From Hydra vulgaris (Eukaryota > Cnidaria > Hydrozoa > Anthoathecata > Hydridae), in contig NC_088930.1 in assembly GCF_038396675.1 (NCBI RefSeq), positions 33,732,501-33,796,500 of the forward strand: a DNA stretch of 64,000 nucleotides. The letters are read 5' to 3'. The notes under the pieces were generated by a model. The model saw only the letters and a list, made by a program, of their open reading frames with translations. It was not told the origin of the DNA and searched no databases. Positions 51,901-63,410 of the stretch are shown one piece after another. Position 1 is the stretch's first letter. Every line of letters starts with the position of its first letter. Position numbers and translations under genes: made by a program.

Positions 51901-54900
51901 TGTGTTTATATAACAATTAAAAATTGAAGTAAAAGTTTTAAAGATATATTTAAGTTGACATAAAACAATGAAATTGAAAGAATTAATGAACCATTAAAAA
52001 GTACCAAATTATTAATGTTTTTTTTTAGATTGGTTAACAGCATATTACCTTTACCTTTCTAAGGTTCACCATTTTATCTTTCAAATTAATATAACAGCAA
52101 ACTAACTTCATCTTTTTAATATTTACTATTTTACCTTTCAGATTTTTAATGCAGCATACTAGTTTCACTTTTTGTTAGGCTAGTAAACTAATATTTTATA
52201 ATAACTAAAGTTTTATGTTTTATGTATGTATATAATGTATATTAGTATGTATATAATGTATTATATTATATATAATATTAGTAATAACATAAAAATGTTA
52301 CATCTTATAATTAAATGTATAAGTTTCAATTTTCAAATAAAATGTGAATAAAATAAAAACATTTATTCACATTTTAATTAGAATTAGTTTTAATGTTTTT
52401 AATTTCTAAACCTTAGTATTTATTAAAATTAACTATAGATGAGTATTTACCATTACTAATACCAGTGTTTACTTAAAATTGAGAAAGTTTTTTAGATGTT
52501 AATAAGACTAGTTTTAACTTTAGTGTTGTGATACACCCTTATTTATTTATTTTAGTGTTGTGATACACCCTTATTTATTTATTTTAGTGTTGTGATACAC
52601 CCTTATTTATTTATTTTAGTGTTGTGATACACCCTTATTTATTTATTTTAGTGTTGTGATACACCCTTATTTATTTATTTTAGTGTTGCGATACACCCTT
52701 ATTTATTTATTTTAGTGTTGTGATACACCCTTATTTATTTATTTTAGTGTTGCGATACACCCTTATTTATTTATTTTAGTGTTGTGATACACCCTTATTT
52801 ATTTATTTTAGTGTTGTGATACACCCTTATTTATTTATTTTAGTGTTGCGATACACCCTTATTTATTTATTTTAGTGTTGTGATACACCCTTATTTATTT
52901 ATTTTAGTGTTGTGATACACCCTTATTTAATTATTTTAGTGTTGTGATACACCCTTATTTATTTATTTTAGTGTTGTGATACACCCTTATTTAATTATTT
53001 TAGTGTTGTGATACACCCTTATTTATTTATTTTAGTGTTGTGATACACCCTTGCACACTGCATGTAAGTTTTGTTTTAAAGAAATAGTAGTATTTCTATT
53101 GACATGCAAAGAAACTGATCTTAAATCAATTAACAAAGATGGTTTTACTGCATTCCAGGTAATCTATTTTTACAGTTTTTTATTTTATTTTTTATTAGTG
53201 TTATAAAGTATAAACATTTATGTTTTACTTTAGGTCATTGGTCAAAGAATAAATAATCAATCACCTCTTATACAAGATATCAGGGAATTGTTTGAAGGTA
53301 AATTTAATGTTTATGTGTAAATTTAATGTTATGTTTGAACTATTACAGTTCAATACAGTATTATGGTTAGAAGATTTAACATTCTTTTTATAAGGTGATG
53401 ATTTTTTTTTGTGATCAATAAATTTTTATTATTTTTTATATAGTTTTTTTTTTTTTTTAATTTTATTGTATTTTACTTGTTAAAAAATTATAAGTTTAGC
53501 TAAAATTATTAATCCTTTAAATTAGGTTTTATTAGTTATTGTTTATCATTAGCAGTGAGAAAATATTGAAGAAAAACAAAAATATTAAGTTTTCCTCTGT
53601 CAAAAACTCTTCTAAATAATCATTGTTTGCCAAATAATCAGTTAGTTAGACTAGAAAGCATTTCCACAAAAGCAACTCAATCGAGAACAGATTTATTTTT
53701 ATTATTGAAATCAAATAAATTAGGTTCAGTAATTTAGTTTAACATTACATCTTTTATAAATGGATCTGATCATATTACCTTTTCCAAGGATAAGGGAATA
53801 CTATTTGTAAAAAACTTTTTTTCTGATTTGTTTCTTGAGTCAAATGTTCACACATTTCCTTTTATCCCAATGAAACAGGTTTATTCATTGATGTACCCTC
53901 ATGGTTGTCCGGTGGCACAGGACAACTCGTTTTCTCAAAGGGCGACTGAAATTTAAAACAATGGCAGGACGACCAGACAGTTTATTACTTACAAAAGTAT
54001 GTTTAATAATAAAACCATATTTTGAACTATGAAGATTTTATTCCTTGTGATTATTTGAAAAAAACCTTTAAGAAGCATTCAAAGTAGTATACACTTCGTT
54101 TAATATTGATAAACTTCGGTGCATTTTACAAAATTTTAATAAACTTGTTGATAAAAAGCCAACACGCAATTTAATATTTATAAGTGCGACTTTACTTTCT
54201 TTTTTTGCATTTTGAAGCACATTTCTTCTCAATTCAAAAATAAATTTTAAAATTACATTTTTTTTCAATTCAAAAATCACACGAATGTCATTAGTAAAAT
54301 CAATTTTTAGTTTAACTTTGTCAAACAAAATTAGTAATAAAAATAATTAATGATAATAATTATATATAATAATAATAGTTAATAATATTAATAATGATAA
54401 TTATAATAATGATAATTAATAAAAAACATTATTAGAATGCATGTAAAAAAACATTATTAGAATGTACTTAATGATGCACGTGGAAATTTTTTTTTTTTAA
54501 AAAAAGAAGTCTTAGTGACGTTACAATAAAAACATTATGTTTTTATTGTAACGAATTACAATAAAAACATAATGTTTTAAACATTCAACTAAATTAAATT
54601 TGATTGAAGATTTAGAGAGATTAATAGAATATTTTTCTTTTTACAAAATGTTTCTTTGCAGTTTTGGCTTTCACCTTTTTTGCTCTGTCTGATGAAACTT
54701 ATCGTAAGATTGACAAAAAGAAACAACACGAAACCGATATTGACTACAATAACTTTTTTTTTGACTGTTCAAAAATTTTAAATAATCAAAAAAAATTATA
54801 ATGGATGAGGTTTTTCATTATTGCTGCTTTAATGTTGCTTTTTTAAAACCTTGCAAATTACAGATGTGAGTAATATTTGTTAATAATTTGAAAAAGTTAG

Positions 54901-57900
54901 TCTCTTCTTTTTGAAGACTGGCAAGGTGTTAGTTGATTTCCAAAAAATAGGAAAAAAACAACTTAAAAGAGCTTCAGAGAAACCATTGTGACAATTGTGT
55001 AGTGGATGACGGTGAATACTGTCACCACCCAGGGTATTGTATGAGTTATAATTTTTTGAGAGAAGAGTGATCAAATATACTGATGTTAAATGTTCTTGAA
55101 TTAAAAATTAGAATTGGAAAAGATAATTATAGAAAATTTTTTTAAAAACTGAATAAAAGTTAGTTAGAATTTAGTTTAGCTTTTTTGCAATTTGAGCTTG
55201 GTTGTAAACCCTAAGATAGTTCAGAAGAGAACATTTTGTTACTTAGGTTATTTTAAAAGCTTCTAGAAAATTACAATTTTGAAAGAAAACTCTAGCTCTG
55301 GTATTCTTAAATCTAATTTTGCTAAAAATATATTTTATAAAAAATTTACAAGTTAAAATATTTACCAAAATTTTACTACTTGCTACATTTAATTTGTTCA
55401 AAAATAGAATATGCAATTTATTGAGACAGTAAAAAATTGTATAATACAAAGTTTTTAAATAGCAAATTCAACTAAAATGTGCTTTTTAGTTTCAAACTCA
55501 ACGAGGATGTCATATCAGATCATGCCACAAATATTAAATAATTATTTTTTAATATTCGAAGCAATGTACTAAAAATTATTTTTCCTTCTAAATTTTTTTT
55601 TAAAACTTTTTTCAAATGCCTTATATTTATTTTTCAGTCATTGATCTTATTCTTTATTCATTGTAAGAACAGATTTGTTACAAGTAAGTTTCTCGTAAAA
55701 AGAATTAACCAAATTTCCGAAGTCCTAGGAAATTTACTTTGAAACCTTTGGATTTTTATCACTTAACTTTTAATTTCCTGTTTATGATTGCTATTTAATC
55801 AAGGATCTTAAGAGTCCTCTAATTGAAAGAATATTTGAAAGAAGGATCTTGTTAGCTTCCTAAGAATTTTTGATAATCCTCAATCTTTAAAAAGTGGTAT
55901 GGATAATAACTTATTTTGCATACCATCTTAAACTATATAAATCTATGATAAGTTTAGTTATTGAAATAATTTGTAGGCTCTTCACAATAATTGAAAATAT
56001 AATGTAGAAGACAACAATAAGCTAAACAATAGTAACATAGTAGCAACAATTTAGATTACTCATATAAAAATTCAATTTAGATTACTCATATAAAAAATCA
56101 GAAAAATTTTTAACAAAAAAATTACAACTTGGAATAAGTTGTAATAAATCAATTTAGTGTCGAGAATTCATTTTGTTTTGAAGCTACTAACAAAAGATCA
56201 CTTAATTTACATATAAGCTATTAATATATTCAATGTATAAATTTACATATAAGCTATTAATATATTCAATGTATAAATTTACATATAAGCTATTAATATA
56301 TTCAATGTATAAACTTACATATAAGCTATTAATATATTCAATGTATAAATTTACATATAAACTATTAATATATTCAGTGTTGAGGCTGAAATGGTAATTA
56401 GTTCAACCCGATTATTTTTTTGAATTTTCTAAAAAGGTTTTTTTCATTGGTTTTTCTAAAAAGGTTTTTTCCATTGGTTTTTCTAAAAAGCCAGAAAAAA
56501 AAAGGAATTAAATAGTTTGTTCAATTACTTGTATTTTTTGCTAAAAATAAATATAACTTATAATAATTACCCCTATCTTGGCTTTACCAAAAAGGTCTGA
56601 AATTCTCAATCTTTACTTGTGACTGAAAATGAGATCTCATAATAAATGTTCATCAAAACAACAGCAGTCTTGATTTCAACAATTTTCCTGCAAAATGGTC
56701 TTTCCCATAATTTCTATGTTCTTTGATGACTAATTCTTTTTAAAGTTTTTCTAGAAGCTTTTAAAGTAGACTTTTAAAGTAATTCTTTACCACAAAATAG
56801 GTCATCTTTTAGACTAATTCATTTATAGAACTATTTATCTTTTACCAAATTAAGTAAACTGTTTGAAAGAGCATTGTTCCACAGACTCTTGAATTTTTTG
56901 AGGAAATTTTCAATCTTTACAAGTATCAATATGATTTGATATCTGTAAAGATTTAAATAACCCTTTCTTCAACACTGCACTTTTTAATAAAAATATATAG
57001 AAGTCACAATCACTCAACAAATCATTCATTAATAGAAAGTTATCTTGATCAGATATAAGGGTTAAAATATAAAGTTACTTTGCAAGGTTCAAACAAGTTT
57101 CAAACAGGTTCAAAACAGAAATTATTTTGCTCTTGTACCATTTCTCCATCACTTTTTTAATAAAAGTATATAGAAGTTACAATGGTATATATTATAAGTT
57201 ATAGAAACTTCTTCTCTAATTATCTTCTTCATAATAATCCACAGTAATATCTATTTGATAATGTGTAACTGGTTTACCTGTAGCATTTCACACAAGTTTA
57301 TTGGTTTCACTTTCACAAGTTTATTTGTTTTGCTTTCACAGATTTTTTGGTTTTACTTTCACAAGTTATTTGTTTTACTTTAATATTTTTTAATAAAATT
57401 GTTATTTATCTGTTTTATTCATTAAGCATTAAATTCCAATACAAAGCGTATGTTAAAACCTTTTAATACAATGCAAGGTTGTTGCAATGTGAATATATTA
57501 GATAGAACTTATAAGAAAAAAAAAATAGTTTTTTTAATTTTGAAGAATAAATGTGTATTTAAATGTTATTTACAGTAATTTTTCATTGTATATTTATATT
57601 TTGTAACTTGAGTACATAATAAATTAAATCATTTTATACTTAGCTCTAAGAGCTAATTTAGAAAGTATTTCAATAGCATCTTCTTTTGTGATATCCAAAA
57701 TCCACTACAAGAAAGCCAAAATTATTTAAAAACTGAGTAAAGTTATTGCATTATAAAAATAAATGGTAGCAAAGGTTTGTAAATTTTGTTGTCCGGGGCC
57801 GGGTTTGTGACCGGGGCTGCATAAACAATTATACATCCTAAAGTATATTATTTTTATTCAAAATTCATCTTATATTTTGTATATATATGCATATATAAAC

Positions 57901-60666
57901 ATCATTATGATCAACATGATCATCATTACCATTATATTCATGATCATGATTATTATCATCATTATCATCATCGTCATTACCATCAGGCTTTACTCTTTTG
58001 TGCTGTTTCTCTAATATAAACAATCTAGAGAATTTTCTTTCTTTAACTAAACCTCATTCATACAATATATAAGGCACTCTCTTCAAGTTTTCTTACTTCT
58101 ACCACTACCATTTTCTCCTGAAATTTCTACCTCTCTAAATGCCTCTAAATACCTAAATCACTTTAGTCTTCTCTAACAAATGTTGTCCGATAAGACGCTT
58201 TTTTCTAATCTGCCTATGCCTCCTTTTCTTGTCGTGTTAGAGTCACACCACACATTCATCTGATCATCTTCTATTTTGGCAAGTACTACATCATATAAAT
58301 AATAAAGTTTATATAAATATGAAATGATATTGTTTGCTAGCATCTAAATAAATGGCAAAAATATATGTTTATACCCATAATATGTATGCATAAAGTGCAT
58401 CTTGGAAGCTTTTATTCCTTCTGGAATAAAAGCTTGGAAGCTTCTATTCCTTCTCTTCAATATTAAGTCAAGCCTCATTCTACTTTGCATTTTTTACCAT
58501 CTTGAGCAGTTGCTCTATTAAACAGTAATCATTTTGATCTTTTTTACAAGAACATCTCTCTTATAAACAAAAGTCCTTTTATTATTCCAAGAAGCAAAAA
58601 AAAAAAAAAAAAGGTCCTGTCTGATGTTAAGCTCTGTAAAAAGGTCCTGTCCGATGTTAAGCTCTGTAAAAAGGTCCTGTCTGATGTTAAGCTCTGTTAT
58701 TCTAAGTTTACTAAATCTTGTTTCATATCTTAGATGTTAAGATAGAGAAGCTTTTGGTAATTTTTCAACAGTGTCATTAACTAAAGTAAGTCTAACATGT
58801 AATCTCTAATTCATGGGTCTGACTTTTTACTTCTCCCCAGCAGAGTTTTTTGCAAAAAAATCTTGCTCTAATTCAACTCTTGAATCTAATGGCCACACTC
58901 TTTTTGCTAGTTAAACAGATTAACCCATTGCTAAACATTAAAATCACTATGGCTTCTAATGCTAAAGTTCTCAATTGAACACTTCTACAGTTTGTGCTTC
59001 AGAGAAGATTTCCATCATAGTCTTAAAAAAGTGATCTCCAGGATTCTTTTCAATTTTTGCTAAACTTTAAAAAGTGCTAAATAAGTGGTTCCAATTTTTC
59101 AAAACTCTAGAAAACATTTTGACCTCTCCAACTATCCTACAATTAGTCTTCACTCTGTTATTAGTTACTTTATATAAAGTTTCTGAGATTAATGAATTAT
59201 TTCTTTCTAACTGCAGTATTAAAGTTATTCTTGAAGGCCTACACTCCAATTTATTTCAAGTAACTTTAAGGGTACCAAAAAGTTCTATCTTTACTCTTTT
59301 AATGTTTCTTATCTACAATAACAATCTTCATGAAAATTTTACATCTAAAGTACCTCTATTAGCTAAGGACTCAACTTTATACTCTTGTATTGACAAAAAA
59401 CCTTCACTTTTTGATTGCTTAGAACAAGCATCCAATTTTTAATCTGATCTCTTTTCTGTAACTTTGCCTAAGGTTTGCAGTGGCTTGTGGATTTAAATTT
59501 TTAAGGTAACAAAACTCATTTATTTACTGCAAAAAATATTGCAATATTGTTGGCATTCTTATATTGATGAATAACAACCCTCTTACTCTCAGACAAAGTC
59601 TAAAAGCACATTGTAAATGTAATTAGACTTGCTTTATCTGCCAAGCTTTAGCCACTCTCCCGTTGTTGCAAGGTTGCATTTCTTTCTTTTTTCTACAAAT
59701 CCTATCATGGTCAATGTTTAAATAAGCTATCATCACTATTATGATAAACCAAAACTCATTCTTACTTGGCTTCTTATTCAACAAGTTACATCCTTTTACT
59801 GTATCTGTCCCTTCATGCTAAAACTTTTATTAATTCACTTTTTTATCCTTGCAGATCAAAAAAGCCTTTTAACTTTTCCCCATCTTCTTTTTTTGATTTT
59901 TAATACATCCTGCAACTTTTAATGTCTTTAGGTAACCATTTTCTAGTATTTTAACTTGTCCTCTATTTTAACGTAACTCATAACTTAACAATGGTTGCTT
60001 GCAATCTTGTTGAAAGTAAATTAGAGTTTAAAAATATATAAATATATGTCAGTATATAATAATAGTAAATGGAAATTTAAAATTGTAATACAAAATGTAT
60101 TATGAATTTTTTTCTAGCCTAGGCTAATCTGCTAAATCTTATAATTTGGCTGGGGTAGGTTTCCAAAAAGTCTCATTTTAGGCCAGGGCCGGCCCCCCAT
60201 CACTTACTAAATGGCTACCATCACAACTAATCTTGGTAGAAAATTGTAAATAGAAAATTGTTGTCTTTGTACACCAAAATCATTACACCAATCACATTTC
60301 TAATTCATATTCATCAAAGAACATAGCCATATGCTCATTGGAAAATTGTCATAAAAAAAATCAGAAAATGATTAAATATTTCATACAAATATTTAATCAT
60401 TTTCTGATTTTTTTTATGACAATTTTCCAATGAGCATATGGCTATGTTCTTTGATGAATATGTTTGTCAACATTTTTCTTTTCTGTTAGTTTGTGAAAGT
60501 CAAGCATAAATATTGTTTTTATATTTTAGAAAAAGCTTATATTCCTCTGTATAAAAATGATTTCAATCCTTGTGTTGGGCAACCAATTATTACCATATTA
60601 CCTATAGATGAGGATTTTTCAGCTGAAAAAATAAAAGCTTACGTTGGACCTGTTGCTCCTGCAAAG
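48903..60666 (+). CDS. ANKLE2: ANKLE2 (LEM4) homologue, first four coding exons, incomplete at the 3' side
   Basis: Join 48,903-49,763, 53,036-53,158, 53,234-53,297 and 60,530-60,666. All four exons use GT donors and AG acceptors, and the phases agree. Residues about 6-46 form a LEM domain (LSTEELARALKSLNLNVGPI then TSSTRKIY), which binds the chromatin protein BAF. Residues 102-154 (FYAVWTPI, YTSQKNALAFMKENRGSRFK, LFKSIEEAEHF) form the RNase H1 N-terminal/viroplasmin-like module of ANKLE2. Ankyrin sequence runs from about 183 across exons 1-3, with the signature NPRYLI, QEGCRYNPMHVAV, LNTPDKA then CCDTPLHTACKF. Exon 4 ends KAYVGPVAPAK, matching L-R-A-F-A-G-P-L-S-P-A-K of the animal protein. 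ANKLE2 recruits PP2A and restrains VRK1 so that BAF reassembles the nuclear envelope after mitosis. The N-terminal membrane segment of the vertebrate protein is not seen. The next exon was not found before 64,000. Confidence 0.9.
49764..52523 (+). other. ANKLE2 intron 1, unique part
   Basis: The donor GTGAGG follows codon GCG. The intron is AT-rich with no coding signal. A hairpin lies at about 52,338-52,376 (AAAATGTGAATAAA against TTTATTCACATTTT). Confidence 0.75.
52524..53052 (+). repeat. 32-bp tandem array made of splice acceptor plus start of ANKLE2 exon 2
   Basis: Seventeen copies at exact 32-bp spacing. Each unit is TGTTGTGATACACCCTT (17 nt, identical to the first 17 nt of exon 2) followed by ATTTATTTATTTTAG (15 nt, the acceptor tract). 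Three copies read TGTTGCGATAC and two have TTTAATTA. The last copy, starting at 53,036, is the true exon start. Entry at any earlier AG shifts frame (32 is not a multiple of 3) and meets TGA or TAG. The first copy is preceded by a different tract (GTTTTAACTTTAG). Confidence 0.95.
53640..53915 (+). pseudogene. Degenerate Jockey-like LINE scrap in ANKLE2 intron 3
   Basis: An open stretch reads SFINGSDHITFSKDKGILFV then KNFFSDLFLESNVHTFPFIP and MKQVYSLMY. It aligns with LLYGSDFVTSPKNKAELFAK, NFSSILSLDSINHILPDIAD and KQVDPL of the 1.3-kb copy. Only the linker before RT survives, so the assignment is moderate. Confidence 0.5.
54520..54575. repeat. Overlapping palindromes
   Basis: GTTACAATAAAAACATTATG faces its own complement twice: 54,520-54,552 and 54,531-54,575 are both hairpins sharing the middle GTTTTTATTGTAAC. 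Confidence 0.8.
56206..56388. repeat. 36-bp tandem array, five copies
   Basis: The unit is TTTACATATAAGCTATTAAT plus ATATTCAATGTATAAA, with one or two changes per copy. The fifth ends diverged (AAACTATTAA, TTCAGTG). Just downstream, at 56,434-56,490, a 30-bp unit (AAAAAGGTTTTTTTCATTGG) occurs twice. Confidence 0.9.
57970..60015 (+). pseudogene. Degenerate near-full-length Jockey-like LINE in ANKLE2 intron 3
   Basis: Same family as the 42-44 kb copy but much decayed. Blocks keep their order: SIPSLQY-VKPHSTLHF near 58,438 (end of endonuclease), GSDFLLLP near 58,820, then the longest open piece (59,074-59,442) with FLSNCSIKVILEGLHSNLFQ, VTLRVPKSSIFTLLMFLIYN and SKVPLLAKDSTLYSCIDKKP, where the catalytic F-A-D-D has become L-A-K-D. 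Past 59,640 come the C-terminal part and a 3' end (AATGGTTGCTTGCAATCTTG near 59,990). Frequent stops and the lost catalytic pair show it is inactive. It lies in sense orientation within the host gene. Confidence 0.75.
58602..58698. repeat. 30-bp tandem repeat, three copies
   Basis: AAAAAGGTCCTGTCTGATGT plus TAAGCTCTGT three times, after an A run of about 17. It lies within the LINE relic. Confidence 0.9.
60306..60462. repeat. Long hairpin, arms about 74 bp, next to ANKLE2 exon 4
   Basis: CATATTCATCAAAGAACATA and GCCATATGCTCATTGGAAAA on the left are mirrored with almost no mismatch on the right, with a loop of under 10 nt. It ends 67 bp before the exon 4 acceptor. Confidence 0.92.
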
Positions 60667-63410
60667 GTTTGTTTAATTTTGTTGATCCCTAGGTGACAAC
60701 CATATTTCAGTAATTCGATTATATGCATTAAATTTTTAACGAAAGCAGTCAATTTTTCTAAAATTAAAAAATGTAAATGCCTTCGCTTTTTTTCAAGTAT
60801 TTAATAATTTAAATATTTCTTAAATTCATAATTAAAAATAAACAGAAATTATAAACTTGGTTACAAAAGTAGAAACTTACATTTAGTATTAACAATTTAT
60901 ATGAATGAAAAAAATGAAATATTTAACATGGTTATAACATAATATACAATTGAAACCGTCATTTCGAAAAGCGCGCAAGTCACATTTTTTTCAAATTTCA
61001 CTTTTTTGAGCCATTTTATTTATTGAAGTGTGTTACATATTGTCTTAAAAAGGGACATCATCATATACCACAAGTTAACACAACTTTTAACACAAATCAA
61101 AATCAAAGTCTGATTGAAAATGGCACTAGTCCTGGACTTATGCCTCTTTCACATGAAGCGAAACAACTGTCAGATGTGACATCACTTTTTTAACTATGAA
61201 AATGCTTATAAACTTGAAAAAGAGTTTCTGGTATAACTAACACTCGCCTAAAATACTTATAAATCTAGAAAAAGAGTTTCTGGCATAACTAACAGTGAAA
61301 ATTATAAACTAACTCAAAAAAAAAAAAGCTAAAATTGCTGGAGAAGCTCATAAAAACCACAGAAGGAATGATGTGGCACCAAGAAATATGGAAGCGTCTC
61401 ACAGGTTAGTTTTTATTTTTTCATTAATTTTTTTGAATTTACATTATTTATTTTACCACCAATAATTGGTGGTAAATCATTATCTCCAGTTAATATTATA
61501 ATTAAAATATTACTTCCTCATGATTATGTTTATCATTTTCTTTATTTACATAGGTAATTTAAAAGCTATGGTGCTTATATCTGAGTGTAGAAGTTATGAA
61601 AAGTACACAGTTTGTTAACAAGTTTGATAGCAAAAATGCTCTAGATACATAATTGCAGTCATTGAAAGATAATAAAAAAATGTAGAAAAAATGGCCTAGA
61701 TCTGAAAAACCTATAAAAAGAAAAGAGATTCAGTTTATTTATCATATCAAGATAAACACTATTTAAAAAATTGTGCATAAGATAGCATTTTGCATTATAC
61801 AATTTTATAATATTTTTGGAATTTCAAAAATTTGGAAACGTAACATAATTAAATTTGGAAATTCAAAACAATTTAGATGTTAAGTTTTTTCTAGAAGGGA
61901 TTCCAAAGTGTTGAGACAATTTGTGTTCATATCTTAATTAAACCATAGAAAGTAAGTTAAGAGTTAAAATTACCAAAACTAGTTATTTATCGAGATATCA
62001 CCAAAAAACTTTTCTGCTTTTTTGTAACTTTGCCAACTTATTTCCATTTTTAAGCCTATATTTGGCTTATAATTCTGCTTAGTTTTTTTTTCTGTAAACA
62101 TATCTGGTTTGTTTAATGAATGGTGTTTTTTTAAAGAATTTAATTTGTGCATGAGCTTGAGTTTTACTTTTTTTATAATAATAATTTTTATAAATTAAAT
62201 TAAAATTTTAAATAAAAAATTTTTTCCCTGCATTTTAGTTTTTGAAGCATTTCAGTTTTCCAGCCTTCAAAATTAGTGTCGGCATTTGGCAATGCCGACC
62301 CAACAGTGTCTGAGGTTGGTATTTTTTTGTTAGCCTTAGAATTTTAAAAAATAAACTAATATAAACTTAAAATAAATAAAATAAAAACTAAATAAAGTTA
62401 AAATAAAAACTAAGAAACTAAACATTTTGTTTAAATTTTGGATAAAAAAATTAAAAAAATAAAAACAGCAACAAACGTTTCATTCAAATTTTATATAAAA
62501 TAATTAAAAAAAAAATAACAGCAATACAAACTTTTTTTTTAATTCTGAACAGTTTAATTTAAAAAGCACAACACTATAAAGATTGTTTTATTTAATTAAA
62601 TAAATGTTTTAATGTTCTATATTTAAAATACATTTAAATTTTATTTCAATTACTTTATTTAGAATTAAATTTAGTTCTAAATAAAATAATTTAAATAAAA
62701 TTTAATTAAACTTTAAATTAAATAGTTAAAGATAAAAATGATATCTAAGATGCTAACTTTTAGAAAATAAAAAAATGATGAAGCAAATGTTTTTAATAAA
62801 TGCTAAATAATAATAATAAAAATAATAATAAAGCCACAGAAAAACAAATGTTTTATTTAAATCAAAAACAAAACAATTGAAATAAAAATGGAATGTTTTT
62901 ATTAATTCTAAAAAAAATAGTTAAAAAAAACCCGGCAATATCAATGTTTTATTATTTGTCAAAATTTTAGGCAAATTATGGCCTACTTAAATACATGGCT
63001 GAACTTGTTACTTACAAGTCCGAAAAATAGTTAGTCAGTTTTTACGATTTAATTATTATATATTAAACTAAATGTTATCTAAACATTAAAGCAAACAAAT
63101 ATATTTCAACAAAATATATAACTTGAGAAAAATATGTAAGCAAAAAAAAATATAGCTGTAGAAAAACAAAACTTATCAAGAAATAAAATAGTTTTAACAA
63201 AAAATACAGAAGCAAAACTTAGTCCACCATAAATTAGCTTTAGAAAAAGATGATAATGAAGCTATAGATAAGCAAATCTAAACAAAAATTAAATATACAT
63301 AGTCCAAACCAAAGTATATCTATAGCAAAAATAAAGGTAATAAATCAAGTTTATTTTTTGTTCTGTCAATTTTTAAAGGCTTCTACTTCATCTTTTCAAA
63401 TCTTTCCATT
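60667..63410. other. Donor of ANKLE2 exon 4 and following non-coding sequence
   Basis: GTTTGT follows AAG at 60,666. No further ANKLE2 exon (expected to continue A-E-x-F-x-x-L-W) could be read in 2.7 kb of AT-rich DNA. A direct repeat AAAAAGAGTTTCTGG with ATAACTAACA occurs near 61,220 and 61,270. Nothing else was recognised. Confidence 0.55.

Larger units (their letters stand above)
53298..60529 (+). other. ANKLE2 intron 3, 7.2 kb
   Basis: It lies between GAAG|GTAAAT and TATATTTTAG|AAAAAG. Codon phase 1 before it and two bases after it fit, so no exon need be missing. It contains two LINE relics, tandem repeats and hairpins listed separately. 54,580-56,200 and 56,500-57,960 are AT-rich with nothing recognised. 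Confidence 0.75.

Noticed and set aside
52524-53052. Evenly spaced 32-bp repeats considered as a CRISPR array
   Set aside because: There are no unique spacers; the whole unit repeats, the DNA is eukaryotic, and the unit is explained by the splice junction.
60183-60200. CAGGGCCGGCC as the end of another hAT MITE
   Set aside because: No matching inverted end or duplication was found within several hundred bases.
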